The translations under genes were made by a program, and so were the position numbers. A stretch of 64,000 nt of DNA, taken from Novosphingobium sp. GTDB taxonomy: Bacteria > Pseudomonadota > Alphaproteobacteria > Sphingomonadales > Sphingomonadaceae. The stretch spans positions 372,001 through 436,000 of the forward strand of contig JAGIAR010000001.1 in NCBI GenBank assembly GCA_017744735.1, written 5' to 3'. Shown here piece after piece: positions 47,575 through 56,990 of this stretch. Numbering within the stretch: the first letter of the stretch is position 1; every line of letters starts with the position of its first letter. The notes beneath the pieces are model-generated. The model was given only the letters and a program-made list of their open reading frames with translations, had not been told where the DNA came from and did not search any database.

Positions 47575-49995
47575 TCACAGCTTGGTCCGCACGGTGACGC
47601 CGTAGGTCGCGGGATCGCCGAGCTGGCCGGTTACCGCGCCGGTGTTGGCGACCGAGAGCGTGGTGAAATAGTCCTTGTCGAACAGGTTCTTGGCCCAGAC
47701 CGACACGTCCCACTTGCGGTCCGCGCTCCGGATACCGATGCGGGCGTTGGCGATGCCATAGCCCGGCACCTCGGCCCAAGCCGAGTTCGACGACGAGGTG
47801 TTGAACCGGGAACGGTGCGACCAGTCGGCATTAGCGTAGAGCTTGAGCCCGCCGCTGCCGAGTTCGGTCTGCCCTTCGGCGCCGAGGGCGTAGGTGAATT
47901 TCGGGACGCCGGGCAAAGGTGCACCCGAAAGATCCTGGATCGACCCGAGATCGAGCCGCTCCACCGCCTGCGGGGCATTGGTGTATTGGACGTATTTCGC
48001 GTCAGTGTAGGCGAGTGATCCGTAAAAGCTGAAATGATCGCTCGCCCGGAAGTTCAGATCCGCTTCCGCCCCGCGCGAGCGGACCTTCGGGATATTGGTG
48101 ATGTACTGGAAATAGGTGTTCGAGGTCTGCGAGACCTCGGTCACCGTGGTCTGATAATCGGTGACCTCGGTCCAGAACAGCGCACCGTTGAAGGTCAGCC
48201 GGCGGTCGAACAGCTGCGACTTGAAGCCGGCCTCGTAATTGTCGACCTTTTCGGGTGCGACGTCCATGCTGTCGGCAGAGAAGCCAGCCGGCAGGTTCGT
48301 GAGATTCAGCCCGCCGGACTTGTTGCCGCGCGAGTAGCTTGCATAGAGCAGCGCGTCGGGCGTGACCTTCCAAGCCAGTGAGATCAGCCCGCCGAGGCTG
48401 TCGTTCTTGGTGCTGGTCGAATAGGAGGTCACCGGGTTGAAGCTGTTGCGCAGCGCGATCGCGGTGGCCCGCTGCGCCGGACTCAGGCCTGCAAGATCGT
48501 CGCCGCCCGTCCACCACTGCTCGTAGTCCCCGGTCTTGGTCTCGTGGGTGAAACGCAGGCCGCCGGTCAGCGTCAGATTGTCGGCAATCTTCCAGTCGAC
48601 CTGGCCGAAACCGGCGAGGCTCTTGGTGATCGGATCCGAATAGGACTGCGCGGCGAAGCCGTTGAGCGCCGCATTCGAGACCACCGGATCGACCACCGGC
48701 ACATTCCACAGCGCGGCGTCCTCGCCATAGCCGAACGAACCGTAGCCGCGCACCGTCTGCCAGAAGTAATAGGCGCCGACGACATAGCTCAGTGGCCCGT
48801 CGGTCTCGGACGCGAGGCGCACTTCCTGCGAGAACTGCCGCTGGTGGTTCTGTTGCTGGGCGACGGTGATGATCGGCAGCGAGGTGCCGTCGCCGTCGTT
48901 GGCCGGATACCAGTCCCACCAGCGATAGGCCGTGATCGAGGTCAGCTTGGCAAAGCCGAGGTTCCAGTCGAGCTGGCCCGAAACGCCGTAGCCCTCCATG
49001 TTCGCCTGGTAATGCCCGTCGGCTTCGCCCTCGCGCGCGAAGGGATCGAATGCGGGCAGCATGTAATCTGGAAAGCGTGCCGCGCGGACAAGGAAGTTGT
49101 TCGGGATCGCGGTGCCGTCGGAATAGGTCTCGTGGTGATCGACGAACACCGTCAGCGCGTATTTCTGCTTCTGCTTCGAATAGTCGCCGATCAGCTTGAT
49201 ATCGATGTCGCTAGTCGGGGTGATCAGCACCTGCCCGCGGACCGAAACGTTGTGATAATCCTGCGCGTCGGTGTGGGTGGTAGTGTTGGTCAGGAAGCCG
49301 TCGCGGTCGGTGTAGGCACCGCTGACGCGGACCGCGACGAGATCGGGTACGATCGCGCCCGATGCAGACGCGCGCACCTGCACGTAATCGTAATTGCCGT
49401 AGCTTGCCTCGGCCGAGAATTCGGGTGTGAAGCTGGGCGCCTTGCTGGTGATGTTCACCACGCCCGCGGTGGTGTTCTTTCCGAACAGTGTGCCCTGGGG
49501 CCCGCGCAGCACCTCGATCCGGTCGAGATCGACCAGGTCGAACTGCGAGAGGCCGACGCGGCCGTAATAGACGTTGTCGATATAGAAGCCGACGCCGTTC
49601 TCGAGCCCGTCGTTAGTCAGCGCGATATTGCTGCCGAGGCCGCGGATGTTGACGTTGGTGTTGCGCGGATTGAAGCTGAACACCTGCAGGCTGGGCACCT
49701 GCTGCTGGATCTGGAGCAGTGTGTAATCGCCCTTGCGCTCGAGCGCCTCGGCACTGACTACGCTGAGCGCGATCGGCACGTCCTGCGCGCTCTCGTCGCG
49801 GCGGCGGGCCGAGGTGACGACGATCTCGTTTTCGGCAAGGCCGGCCGCGACCGAGACATCGGCGGTGGCGACAGAAGCGGCGCCGGAGGCGGCTTCGTCC
49901 GCTGCCAAGGCAGGAGCAGCGGCGAGCAGCCCGGCCAGCGCCGAAGTGGCGAGCGCTGCGCGGCGGAAAACGATGGAACGGTTGAAACTGGACAT
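47575..49995 (-). CDS. TonB-dependent outer-membrane receptor (sulfate-ester operon)
   Basis: Receptor of 806 residues: signal peptide (about 1-31, SALAGLLAAAPALAADE), TonB box near ENEIVVTSARR, plug domain (about 65-185, with RGPQGTLFGKNTTAGVVNI) and a beta barrel ending YGVTVRTKL. The last residue is Leu, not the usual aromatic. The start is the ATG at 49995 with AGGGAAA upstream. It heads the six-gene operon and should bring sulfated substrates into the periplasm. Confidence 0.94.
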   Translation of the reverse strand: MSSFNRSIVFRRAALATSALAGLLAAAPALAADEAASGAASVATADVSVAAGLAENEIVVTSARRRDESAQDVPIALSVVSAEALERKGDYTLLQIQQQVPSLQVFSFNPRNTNVNIRGLGSNIALTNDGLENGVGFYIDNVYYGRVGLSQFDLVDLDRIEVLRGPQGTLFGKNTTAGVVNITSKAPSFTPEFSAEASYGNYDYVQVRASASGAIVPDLVAVRVSGAYTDRDGFLTNTTTHTDAQDYHNVSVRGQVLITPTSDIDIKLIGDYSKQKQKYALTVFVDHHETYSDGTAIPNNFLVRAARFPDYMLPAFDPFAREGEADGHYQANMEGYGVSGQLDWNLGFAKLTSITAYRWWDWYPANDGDGTSLPIITVAQQQNHQRQFSQEVRLASETDGPLSYVVGAYYFWQTVRGYGSFGYGEDAALWNVPVVDPVVSNAALNGFAAQSYSDPITKSLAGFGQVDWKIADNLTLTGGLRFTHETKTGDYEQWWTGGDDLAGLSPAQRATAIALRNSFNPVTSYSTSTKNDSLGGLISLAWKVTPDALLYASYSRGNKSGGLNLTNLPAGFSADSMDVAPEKVDNYEAGFKSQLFDRRLTFNGALFWTEVTDYQTTVTEVSQTSNTYFQYITNIPKVRSRGAEADLNFRASDHFSFYGSLAYTDAKYVQYTNAPQAVERLDLGSIQDLSGAPLPGVPKFTYALGAEGQTELGSGGLKLYANADWSHRSRFNTSSSNSAWAEVPGYGIANARIGIRSADRKWDVSVWAKNLFDKDYFTTLSVANTGAVTGQLGDPATYGVTVRTKL

Positions 49996-50474
49996 TGGAA
50001 TTTCCCTGAACCTTGCGAATTTGTCGGGTCCCCCCTGGCGAAAGGCGCAGGAATCCGTTCCTGCCTTTCTCATCCGAAAGGCCGGGGACGCCGGAAGGCG
50101 AACGGCTCCTGCCGCCGAAACCGCTTGGGGCCGGACGGGATGGGTATGGCTGGCCGCGTCGCGCGAAGGGCGCGGCCGGCCAAAGGGCTGGCGCCGGAGT
50201 TATGCGGGACGGCCGTCACCGATGCGCGGGTCGGGGGGAGGAATCGCCTCGATCCGGTGCTTCGGCTGGCCGGACACAAAGTCCCGGCGCCTGCTCCCCG
50301 CTAAACTGTCTTGGTCATGCGCATCGTATCACCTCATCGAGAGAGGGGAACACGACGCCTGGCGCTGTCGCCTGAGCATCGCGCGCTTTAGCCGTTGGTA
50401 ACGCGGAGCAAGCTGCATCCCGATCAAAAGCCGCGGATTCCATTTCGAGAGACGAGGCGGAATCGGTTCCTGCG

Positions 50475-50505
50475 CCTAATCCCTAGTTATCAAGTAGAGA
50501 TTAGG
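50475..50505. repeat. Imperfect inverted repeat CCTAATCCCTA/TAGAGATTAGG
   Basis: Eleven-base arms with one mismatch around the 9-nt spacer GTTATCAAG. It is AT-rich relative to its surroundings and could be an operator or a hairpin. It lies 480 bp upstream of the sulfate-ester TonB receptor, farther than expected for its promoter. Confidence 0.4.
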
Positions 50506-50685
50506 CCGTCAACGATTTTTCGATTGCAGAAATCGGCTGAAAGCGTTCCTTCCATCCCGAACGGCATGGCCCGCACGACGGCATTTGCCCGCCTGCATGA
50601 GCCCCCCGTGGACCAGGTGCAGCGCAGGCTCAGGACGATGCTCTCCTTGCCCCTGGGCACACGGACTGGCTCGCCCTGGTCGGGT

Positions 50686-50710
50686 CCGGTGCGGTTACTC
50701 TGACAACACC
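50686..50710 (-). mobile_element. Possible IS6-family end (relic D)
   Basis: The minus strand reads GGGTGTTGTCAGAGTAACCG, matching the outer ends of relics A and C at most positions. No transposase coding is recognisable next to it, so only the terminus would remain. Confidence 0.35.
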
Positions 50711-50808
50711 CACCGCGCCCTACGGTCGAGTTTGTGATCCGAAAAAGTGGACTAAGGCGGCTGGGCAGCGCTTCCCTGCATCCGAATACTCCTCCCGGAA
50801 GTAGCCGG

Positions 50809-51594
50809 CTATCCCGGGAGATAGCCGGCCGGATAATCGAACTCACCGAGAAAGGTCACCGTGGCTCCCACGCGGCGATCAAGGACGCCGAACGGGCCGT
50901 AGCCGAACAGACGGCCGACGTTACGCATCTGCTGCAGGTCGATCAGCAGGGTCAGCTCCATCGGCGGTAGGTCGCGGGTGGAGATCAGATAAAGTTCCTC
51001 GGCGATCTTCCACATCGTAACGGCCTCTATGCCTACTTCGTATTTGAGCGCCTCAGGGCTCAGCAGCCACTGCCAGATGATCGTCTTCGAATTCACGTAA
51101 ATATGCTCGAGGGCGGCCTCGGGGCTGTATTCGCAATAGAGTCGCTTGCCGAGCAACTCGCGCGTTTCCGCGACCGGCTCATAGCTGCCCGCCATGCCGA
51201 CGATGCGCCCGGGGCGCAGCATCTCGTAGAGATCGGTGCCACCACCCTCGCCAGTCACCTCGTTCCAGACCGTCAGCGCACGCCCGGCGTTGAAATCGAT
51301 CACATTGGAAAAAGCGCAGCGCCCGTCGTCGGCGGCGAAATCGAGAAAGAAGATGCCGGGCCGAATCTCGACCGCGTCCCAGGAATCCTCGCCTGCCTGC
51401 ACCCTGCCCGTCGGTTCGCGCGCTTCCCAGCGGAGGGCCTCTTCACCCACTTCCATTACCAGGCCCGCACCGTCGTCGAATGCCAGCGCGATCGAACGGC
51501 CGGCAAGGCCGCGGGTCGAAGGCAAGCGATTGGCAATAAGGTCCATGTCGCGGCGCATCGGCGGCACGGGAACGATCGGCTTCAACTGCACCAT
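50809..51594 (-). CDS. MoaF-like protein
   Basis: Cytoplasmic protein of 261 residues resembling the MoaF family, with two lipocalin-like halves: LAGRSIALAFDDGAGLVME, then AVEIRPGIFFLDFA and SNVIDFNAGRALTVWN. MoaF is named for molybdenum cofactor work in Klebsiella, but many homologues sit in catabolic clusters with unknown activity. The start is the ATG at 51594 with GAGGACAGG upstream; the longer track ORF reads into the next gene. It follows the two DUF8021-like genes by 34 nt. Confidence 0.65.
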   Translation of the reverse strand: MVQLKPIVPVPPMRRDMDLIANRLPSTRGLAGRSIALAFDDGAGLVMEVGEEALRWEAREPTGRVQAGEDSWDAVEIRPGIFFLDFAADDGRCAFSNVIDFNAGRALTVWNEVTGEGGGTDLYEMLRPGRIVGMAGSYEPVAETRELLGKRLYCEYSPEAALEHIYVNSKTIIWQWLLSPEALKYEVGIEAVTMWKIAEELYLISTRDLPPMELTLLIDLQQMRNVGRLFGYGPFGVLDRRVGATVTFLGEFDYPAGYLPG

Positions 51595-51628
51595 GATCCT
51601 GTCCTCTGCTTGGGAATTGCGCGCGGGG

Positions 51629-52477
51629 TCACCAGCCGCTGCCGCTGCCGAAGGGCAGCGGTGCAGTGCCGAGCGCCCAGATCTCCTCGATCCGCCCGTC
51701 GACAATCTTGAACACTTCGGTGAACACCATGCTGCCGGGCCATTTGATAGGAATGTCGCCCGCCGCCCGCTTGAGATCGCCGGGATGGTCGAACACCAAA
51801 TGGCAGACCGCCAGCCCCCGTTCCTCGTCGACGATCGGATAGCGCCGGGCGCGCAAGGCCTCGATATAGGCATAATGCCCAGCGGTGATCTGTTCCGACA
51901 CGGTGAGTGCGCGGTGCTCTTCGCCTGGGATCAACTGATCCGGATCGTCGAGACTGTCGACCACCCCGTTGACCAGCCGGCGGCAATTGTCGTTTACTGG
52001 CACGATGTCGCCCTGTGAAAGCTCGATCGCGTCGAAATAGAGATCCACCACATCGATCATCTCTTGGCGGCCACGCCGCTGGGTCGGTTCGATCACGCGG
52101 TGAAAGTCGCCCGGATCCTCGGCCAGCGCTTCTGGCTTGAAGAACGCACCGACTCGGGTGACGATCGTCTCGCCCTCGGCGATAGTCGTGCCTTCAATCT
52201 TGAGCCGGATGGAAACGATCGCCTCGCCGCCCATCTCGTCCATCACATCCCAATATTCGACCTGGCCTGCCGTTTCATCGACGAAGTAATGCGATGTGCC
52301 CTTGAGCCCGCGGATTGTGCGCCAGATGCCACAGCCAAGCGGGAGTTCCTGCGTATCCTCGGTCGAGCGCAGATGCGGCGCCAGCCGCAACCGGCCCGGC
52401 GCGCGATCGACGAGCGCCGCGAGATATTCGTCCATCGCGCCAATCAAGCGGGCGCGCTCGCCGGCAGAAGCGGTCAT
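51629..52477 (-). CDS. DUF8021-like protein (paralog 1)
   Basis: Cytoplasmic protein of 282 residues built of two similar NTF2/SnoaL-like halves. Shared blocks with its paralogs are LGCGIWRTIRGLKG, DVVDLYFDAIELSQG, CRRLVNGVVDS and ARRYPIVDEERGLAVCHLVF. The start is the ATG at 52477, overlapping the stop of the next paralog as ATGA. Proteins with this pattern are annotated DUF8021; no activity is known to me. Confidence 0.78.
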   Translation of the reverse strand: MTASAGERARLIGAMDEYLAALVDRAPGRLRLAPHLRSTEDTQELPLGCGIWRTIRGLKGTSHYFVDETAGQVEYWDVMDEMGGEAIVSIRLKIEGTTIAEGETIVTRVGAFFKPEALAEDPGDFHRVIEPTQRRGRQEMIDVVDLYFDAIELSQGDIVPVNDNCRRLVNGVVDSLDDPDQLIPGEEHRALTVSEQITAGHYAYIEALRARRYPIVDEERGLAVCHLVFDHPGDLKRAAGDIPIKWPGSMVFTEVFKIVDGRIEEIWALGTAPLPFGSGSGW

Positions 52478-53340
52478 CGCGCGCTCCATCCCGACCCGAT
52501 GCCATAGGGCAGCGCGGTGCCGATCGCCCACACTTCCTCCAGAATCCCGTCGCGAATCTTGAACGCCTCGAACACGATCATCGTGTTGGGCGTATGGTAG
52601 ACCAATTCGCCGTCGGAACGCTGACGGTCGCCCGGGTGATCGAACAGCAGGTGGCAGATCACCAGCCCTCGCTCCTCGTCGACAATCGGATAGCGCCGGT
52701 CGCGCAGCGCCTCGATGTAGGCGTAATTGCCGGCGTCCATCTGCTCTTCAACTCCGAGCGCGCGGTGGGCATCGAGCGGGTCGAGGAGATCGGCGTCCAT
52801 CACGCTGTCGAGCGTGCCGTTCACCAGCCGGCGGCAATCGCCGATCACCGGCAGCCGGCCGCCGTCGCTCTGTTCTATCGCATCGAAGTAGAGATCGACA
52901 ATCGCGACCAGCTCGACGCGAGGACGGCGCTCGGCTTCAGGAATCGGTGCGTGGAACCCCGGTTGAGCATCGCTGACGACTTCGGGTTCGAAGAATTTTC
53001 CGGGCGAACCGCGCACCGCGAGCGTCTCGATCTCGGTAATCGTCGTGCCTTCGACGCGCAAACGCACGCCAAAAATCGTAGGGGAACCGTTCTCGTCGAC
53101 CGTGCCCCAATATTCCACCTCGCCCGCAACGGGATCGACGAACACGTGCCCACCCGGCCAGTGCGCGCGGATCGTCCGCCACAGGCCGGTGCCGACCGGC
53201 AACGCAATGGTGTTTTCCGTGTTGCGCACGACGGGCGCGATCCTGACCGCCCCCACATCGTGCCGGACCAGCGCGTCGAGATAGTCGGCCATCACGCGGG
53301 CCAGCCGCTCGCGCTCCAGTTCCAGCCGCGTCGTCGTCAT
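52474..53340 (-). CDS. DUF8021-like protein (paralog 2)
   Basis: Protein of 288 residues closely related to paralog 1 (VGTGLWRTIRAHWPG, AIVDLYFDAIEQSDG, CRRLVNGTLDS, RDRRYPIVDEERGLVICHLLF). The ATG at 53340 is preferred over the TTG three codons upstream. First gene of a - strand unit with paralog 1 and the MoaF-like gene. Two AGTCCCAT-type palindromes lie between it and the divergent paralog 3. Confidence 0.78.
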   Translation of the reverse strand: MTTTRLELERERLARVMADYLDALVRHDVGAVRIAPVVRNTENTIALPVGTGLWRTIRAHWPGGHVFVDPVAGEVEYWGTVDENGSPTIFGVRLRVEGTTITEIETLAVRGSPGKFFEPEVVSDAQPGFHAPIPEAERRPRVELVAIVDLYFDAIEQSDGGRLPVIGDCRRLVNGTLDSVMDADLLDPLDAHRALGVEEQMDAGNYAYIEALRDRRYPIVDEERGLVICHLLFDHPGDRQRSDGELVYHTPNTMIVFEAFKIRDGILEEVWAIGTALPYGIGSGWSAR

Positions 53341-53415
53341 TTTTTTCAATCTCCACGTACCACCGCACTGCGGCGCTCAAATGCAGCGTAATGCCGCGTT
53401 CATTGACTCGCTAAC

Positions 53416-53431
53416 AGTCCCATTCGGGACA
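53416..53431. promoter_or_regulatory. Operator-like palindrome AGTCCCATTCGGGACA
   Basis: GTCCC and GGGAC arms around ATTC. One of at least four related palindromes in the 53-58.6 kb region, lying 76 bp upstream of DUF8021 paralog 2. Confidence 0.6.
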
Positions 53432-53492
53432 GTCAATCGCCATCCGCCGTTTTGTTCGATTGACATTCCGGAGCGAGAAGATACCCACATAC

Positions 53493-53510
53493 TAGTCCCA
53501 CATGGGATTA
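53493..53510. promoter_or_regulatory. Operator-like palindrome TAGTCCCACATGGGATTA
   Basis: TCCCA and TGGGA arms around CA, 22 bp upstream of the paralog 3 start, a position that would block transcription or initiation there. Confidence 0.6.
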
Positions 53511-53531
53511 TATTGAGATGCAGGAGACCCG

Positions 53532-54443
53532 ATGGGACAGCTTTCGACAACCGGCGCGCTCGATCGGCAAGCCCTGATCGACGCCGCCGAAACTTATCTC
53601 GACGCGCTCGCGGCGAACAACGTTGCCCAAGTGCCATTCGCGCTCGCCGCGCGCTTCACCGAGAACAGCCAGGAACTTGAGATCGGCGACGGTTTCTGGG
53701 CCACCTGCAGCGGCCGGGGGGTTTACAAACAGTTCGCCGCCGATCCGGTGACGCAGCAGGTCGGCTTTATCGGGGTGATGCGGGAGAGCGGGCGCGAGGT
53801 GATCTTCGGCCTGCGCCTGCGGATTGAGGACGGCCTGGTGAGCGAAGCCGAAACAGTCGTCTCGCGCGACCCGATCCTGTTCTACAAGGACGGCCCGGCC
53901 AAGCTGGAAGCGCGCGGCGAGCCGATGCCGCTCTGGCGGGAGCGCGTACCCGAAAGCGAACGCGCGAACCGGGCGGAACTGGCGGCCACCGCAGATGCCT
54001 ATTTCGAGGCGCTGCAGCTCAACGACGGCACCAAAGTCCCGCCAATTGCGGCCGAATGCGACCGGATGGACAATGGCGTAATGGCGACCCACGCGCCAGA
54101 ATTCGACGAACCGGGAGATCCGCCGTTCTATGCGCTCGGCCCCGCCGAGCAGCTTGCCACCGGATATTTCGGCTTCGTGACCCGCATCCGCGACCGGCGC
54201 TATCCGATTATCGACGAGGAATTCGGCGTTGTCTTCAGCCTCTCGTTCCTCGACCATTCGGGCGCCGTTCGCGAGATCGCCCTGACCGACGGACGCACCG
54301 TACCGATCGGGGTGGATCGGCCGTTCGCATGGCAGATAATGGAAGTGTTCAAGATCACCGGCGGGCTGATCCGGCAGATCGAGGTGCTGCTCAACCTGTC
54401 GTTCTATGGCATGCGGCCCAACTGGCCGGCAACGGCGGTGTAA
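53532..54443 (+). CDS. DUF8021-like protein (paralog 3)
   Basis: Protein of 303 residues, more distant from paralogs 1 and 2 but with the same layout: TENSQELEIGDGFWATCSGR, FGLRLRIEDGLVSEAETVV, ADAYFEALQLNDG and RDRRYPIIDEEFGVVFSLSF. It is transcribed divergently from the other two. GGAG lies 8 nt before the ATG. It ends at a bidirectional terminator shared with the TonB receptor. Confidence 0.78.
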   Translation: MGQLSTTGALDRQALIDAAETYLDALAANNVAQVPFALAARFTENSQELEIGDGFWATCSGRGVYKQFAADPVTQQVGFIGVMRESGREVIFGLRLRIEDGLVSEAETVVSRDPILFYKDGPAKLEARGEPMPLWRERVPESERANRAELAATADAYFEALQLNDGTKVPPIAAECDRMDNGVMATHAPEFDEPGDPPFYALGPAEQLATGYFGFVTRIRDRRYPIIDEEFGVVFSLSFLDHSGAVREIALTDGRTVPIGVDRPFAWQIMEVFKITGGLIRQIEVLLNLSFYGMRPNWPATAV

Positions 54444-54455
54444 TCGCGAAAGAGC

Positions 54456-54484
54456 TCCGGGGCGGCCGCGACGACCGCCCCGGA
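54456..54484. terminator. Bidirectional hairpin between convergent genes
   Basis: TCCGGGGCGG and CCGCCCCGGA, a perfect 10-bp GC-rich stem with a 9-nt loop, between the stops of DUF8021 paralog 3 (+) and the TonB receptor (-). There is no clear U-run on either side. Confidence 0.6.
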
Positions 54485-54491
54485 AGGAGGG

Positions 54492-56864
54492 TCAGAAACT
54501 GCGCCGCGCGGTCACACCCCATTCGCGCGGGGGAGCAACACTAAGTTCGCCAGTGCCGAAGCCATCGATCAGGTCGAGCGCACCGGTCGAATAAACCTTG
54601 TTGGTCAAATTGGTCCCGAACACCGCGAACGACCAGTCGCCCCGTGGTGCGAGGAAGGTGACGCGGGCATTCACCAGCGCATAGCCGTCCTGCGACGAGA
54701 ACTCGGTGTTGGACGAGTTGAAATAGACCTTCGACTGGTAGACGACGTCCGCGCGCGGAGTGATTGTCCAGCCCGCGGCGGTGCGAATTTCGTACTGCGC
54801 GCCGGCCGAGAAGGTGAATTTGGGCGTGCGCGCCGGCACCGTATCCAGCGTCGGTCCGCCTCCCACCCCGGCGGCGGAGCCGAGATCGTCGTTTTTGTAA
54901 TGCAGATATCCGGCATTCGCATTGAGTTCGAAGCCAACGACCGACCGCACTTCCAGTTCGAACTCGGCACCTTCCATATGCGCCTTGCCGACATTCTGGG
55001 TGACGGTCGCGATAATGTTGTTGTCGTCGACATAGAGCGACGGCAGCTGTATGCCCTTGTATTTAGAATAGAACACCGCGCCGTTGAGCCGGACCCTCCG
55101 GTCGAACAGGCTCGACTTGAAGCCCGCTTCATAGCTGGTCAGGCTTTCCGGGCCGAACGACTTGATCTGGGTCTGGTCGTTGGGGCGCGGACTAAACCCT
55201 CCGCCGCGGAAGCCGGTCGCGACCTGGATGTATGTCATCACTTCGGGCGTCCATTGATAGGCGATGTTGGCCATCGGCGACCATTTCTTGTCGCGCTCCG
55301 ACAGGTCGGTGACCGGGAACAGCAACTCGTCGTCGATGATCGACCGGCGTAGGATCGAGATGCTCTTTTTCTCATCGGTATATCGGATCCCCCCCGTCAC
55401 GCTCAGCTTGTCGGTCGCGTGATAGACCGCATGGACGAATACCGCCTTGTTCGACTGGTCCTGCTCGTCATCAAAATAGAACGCGATGATCGTCGGCGGG
55501 TAGACTTCGGCGGTGCCGAAATCGCCGTCATGGCCGTCGTAATAATAACCGCCGACGGTCCATTCGATCGGTCCATTATCGCCCGAGAGGGTCAGTTCCT
55601 GGCTGAACTGGCGATGTGGATCGTGCTCATCGGTCAGGTTGATTGCCAGCGGCGAGCCGCTCGAATTGACCCCGAAATCGGCGCGGTAATGCCGGTAGGC
55701 GGTGATCGACTTGAGACTGATATTATCGCCCAGCTTCCAGTCGAGCGTGCCGCTGACACCATATTGCTTCACATCGTTGCGGTTCGGATAATCGAGCCCC
55801 GTGATGTCGGAATGGAAGTTGTTGTAGCTCGAATAAGGGCTGTTCGTGACGAACCGGTCGTCATACGGAATGCCGTACAAGGGAATCGCGACCGTATCGT
55901 TCCACACCGGCGTATAGCCGGCGCCCTCGCCGCTGGTCGCGATCACCGCCAGCTTGTCGGCCGGCTGCTTCTGGTGCTGGTTCTCGTAATCCGCGACCAC
56001 GTTAAATTCGAGATTGTCGGTGGCGATGAAGCGGATCGCACCGCGCATGGTCTGGATGTTGACATCACCTTCGGTGTCGACCTGGCAGTCCTTCGCGGTG
56101 GTGGTCGGCATCAGCGAGCCGGCGAGATCAGGATGCGCGCAGGCGAAATCATAGACCTTGAAGTAGCCGTCGCGGGTGTTCGACGAACCGGACAGGCGCA
56201 CAAACACGCGATCCGGCACTAGGGTCGCGTCGAAGCTGGCCTTGACCGCACGGCGATCGAATCGGCCCATGGTCGCCTCGATGTAGCCTCCTCCATTGCC
56301 GTCGGGTTTCTTTGAAATCAGGTGGATCGCCCCGCCGATCGCGTTCTGCCCGAACAGCGTGCCCTGCGGGCCGCGCAGCACTTCAACCTGTTCGAGATCG
56401 AGCAGATCCATCGCCGCGCCGATCGGACGCGCCTCGTAGACTCCGTCGATATACATCGCGACGCCCGGTTCGAACGCAAGCGAGAAGTCGTTCATGCCGA
56501 TGCCGCGAATGGTCGCGAAGGCGGCCGGGCCATAGCCCGCCCCGCCCGGATTGATGGTGAGGTTCGGCGCCTGACCGCTGAGGTCGGTGACATTGGTCAC
56601 GCTGCGCGCTGTGAGATCGTCACCGCTGAGAGCGGTAATCGCAAGCGGCGTGGCTTGGAGGTTCTCCTTGCGGTACCGCGCGGTGACCACGATCTCCTCG
56701 ATATGATCGGTGGATTGCGCGCCGGCAGGGCCAGCGTTCGCGGCAACATCCGCCGGCGCCGTGTCTTGAGCGTAGGCCTGCGAACCTGCAGCAATGGCCA
56801 GCGCGCTTCCGCACATTGTGAGGGCAAGCTTCCATCCCCGGGCAACGCTTATCGGTCTTCTCAT
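54492..56864 (-). CDS. TonB-dependent outer-membrane receptor (MarR-palindrome regulon)
   Basis: Receptor of 790 residues: signal peptide (about 1-32, ending AGSQAYAQD), TonB box EEIVVTARYRKEN, plug with RGPQGTLFGQNAIGGAIHL, and a barrel ending EWGVTARRSF with the usual terminal Phe. GGAGGG lies 9 nt before the ATG. Two AGTCCxATATGGGACT-type palindromes are 127-166 bp upstream. It likely imports the substrate used by the neighbouring enzymes. Confidence 0.94.
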   Translation of the reverse strand: MRRPISVARGWKLALTMCGSALAIAAGSQAYAQDTAPADVAANAGPAGAQSTDHIEEIVVTARYRKENLQATPLAITALSGDDLTARSVTNVTDLSGQAPNLTINPGGAGYGPAAFATIRGIGMNDFSLAFEPGVAMYIDGVYEARPIGAAMDLLDLEQVEVLRGPQGTLFGQNAIGGAIHLISKKPDGNGGGYIEATMGRFDRRAVKASFDATLVPDRVFVRLSGSSNTRDGYFKVYDFACAHPDLAGSLMPTTTAKDCQVDTEGDVNIQTMRGAIRFIATDNLEFNVVADYENQHQKQPADKLAVIATSGEGAGYTPVWNDTVAIPLYGIPYDDRFVTNSPYSSYNNFHSDITGLDYPNRNDVKQYGVSGTLDWKLGDNISLKSITAYRHYRADFGVNSSGSPLAINLTDEHDPHRQFSQELTLSGDNGPIEWTVGGYYYDGHDGDFGTAEVYPPTIIAFYFDDEQDQSNKAVFVHAVYHATDKLSVTGGIRYTDEKKSISILRRSIIDDELLFPVTDLSERDKKWSPMANIAYQWTPEVMTYIQVATGFRGGGFSPRPNDQTQIKSFGPESLTSYEAGFKSSLFDRRVRLNGAVFYSKYKGIQLPSLYVDDNNIIATVTQNVGKAHMEGAEFELEVRSVVGFELNANAGYLHYKNDDLGSAAGVGGGPTLDTVPARTPKFTFSAGAQYEIRTAAGWTITPRADVVYQSKVYFNSSNTEFSSQDGYALVNARVTFLAPRGDWSFAVFGTNLTNKVYSTGALDLIDGFGTGELSVAPPREWGVTARRSF

Positions 56865-56990
56865 TTGCTAAACCCTCCGCTCAAACGGTTGAACTCATCG
56901 ACACGGCAGCGGCGCAGGCGGGCGTCCAGAGCCCGAGCCGCGCCGCGATGCCTTTCAGTCCTCTCCCGCCAATTGCCGGCCAGTATGACT

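Larger units (their letters stand above)
49996..50808. other. Long intergenic region with an inverted repeat and a possible IS6 end
   Basis: About 810 bp between the TonB receptor start and the MoaF-like gene end. Open frames here look like GC-biased noise. It holds an imperfect inverted repeat (50475-50505) and, near 50686-50710, a GTTGTCAGAGTAACCG-like sequence resembling the outer end of the IS6 relics. The leader and promoter of the sulfate-ester operon should lie in its left part. Confidence 0.5.

Noticed and set aside
48544-50304. 586-codon plus-strand ORF
   Set aside because: Antisense to the TonB receptor and its leader; composition typical of shadow frames.
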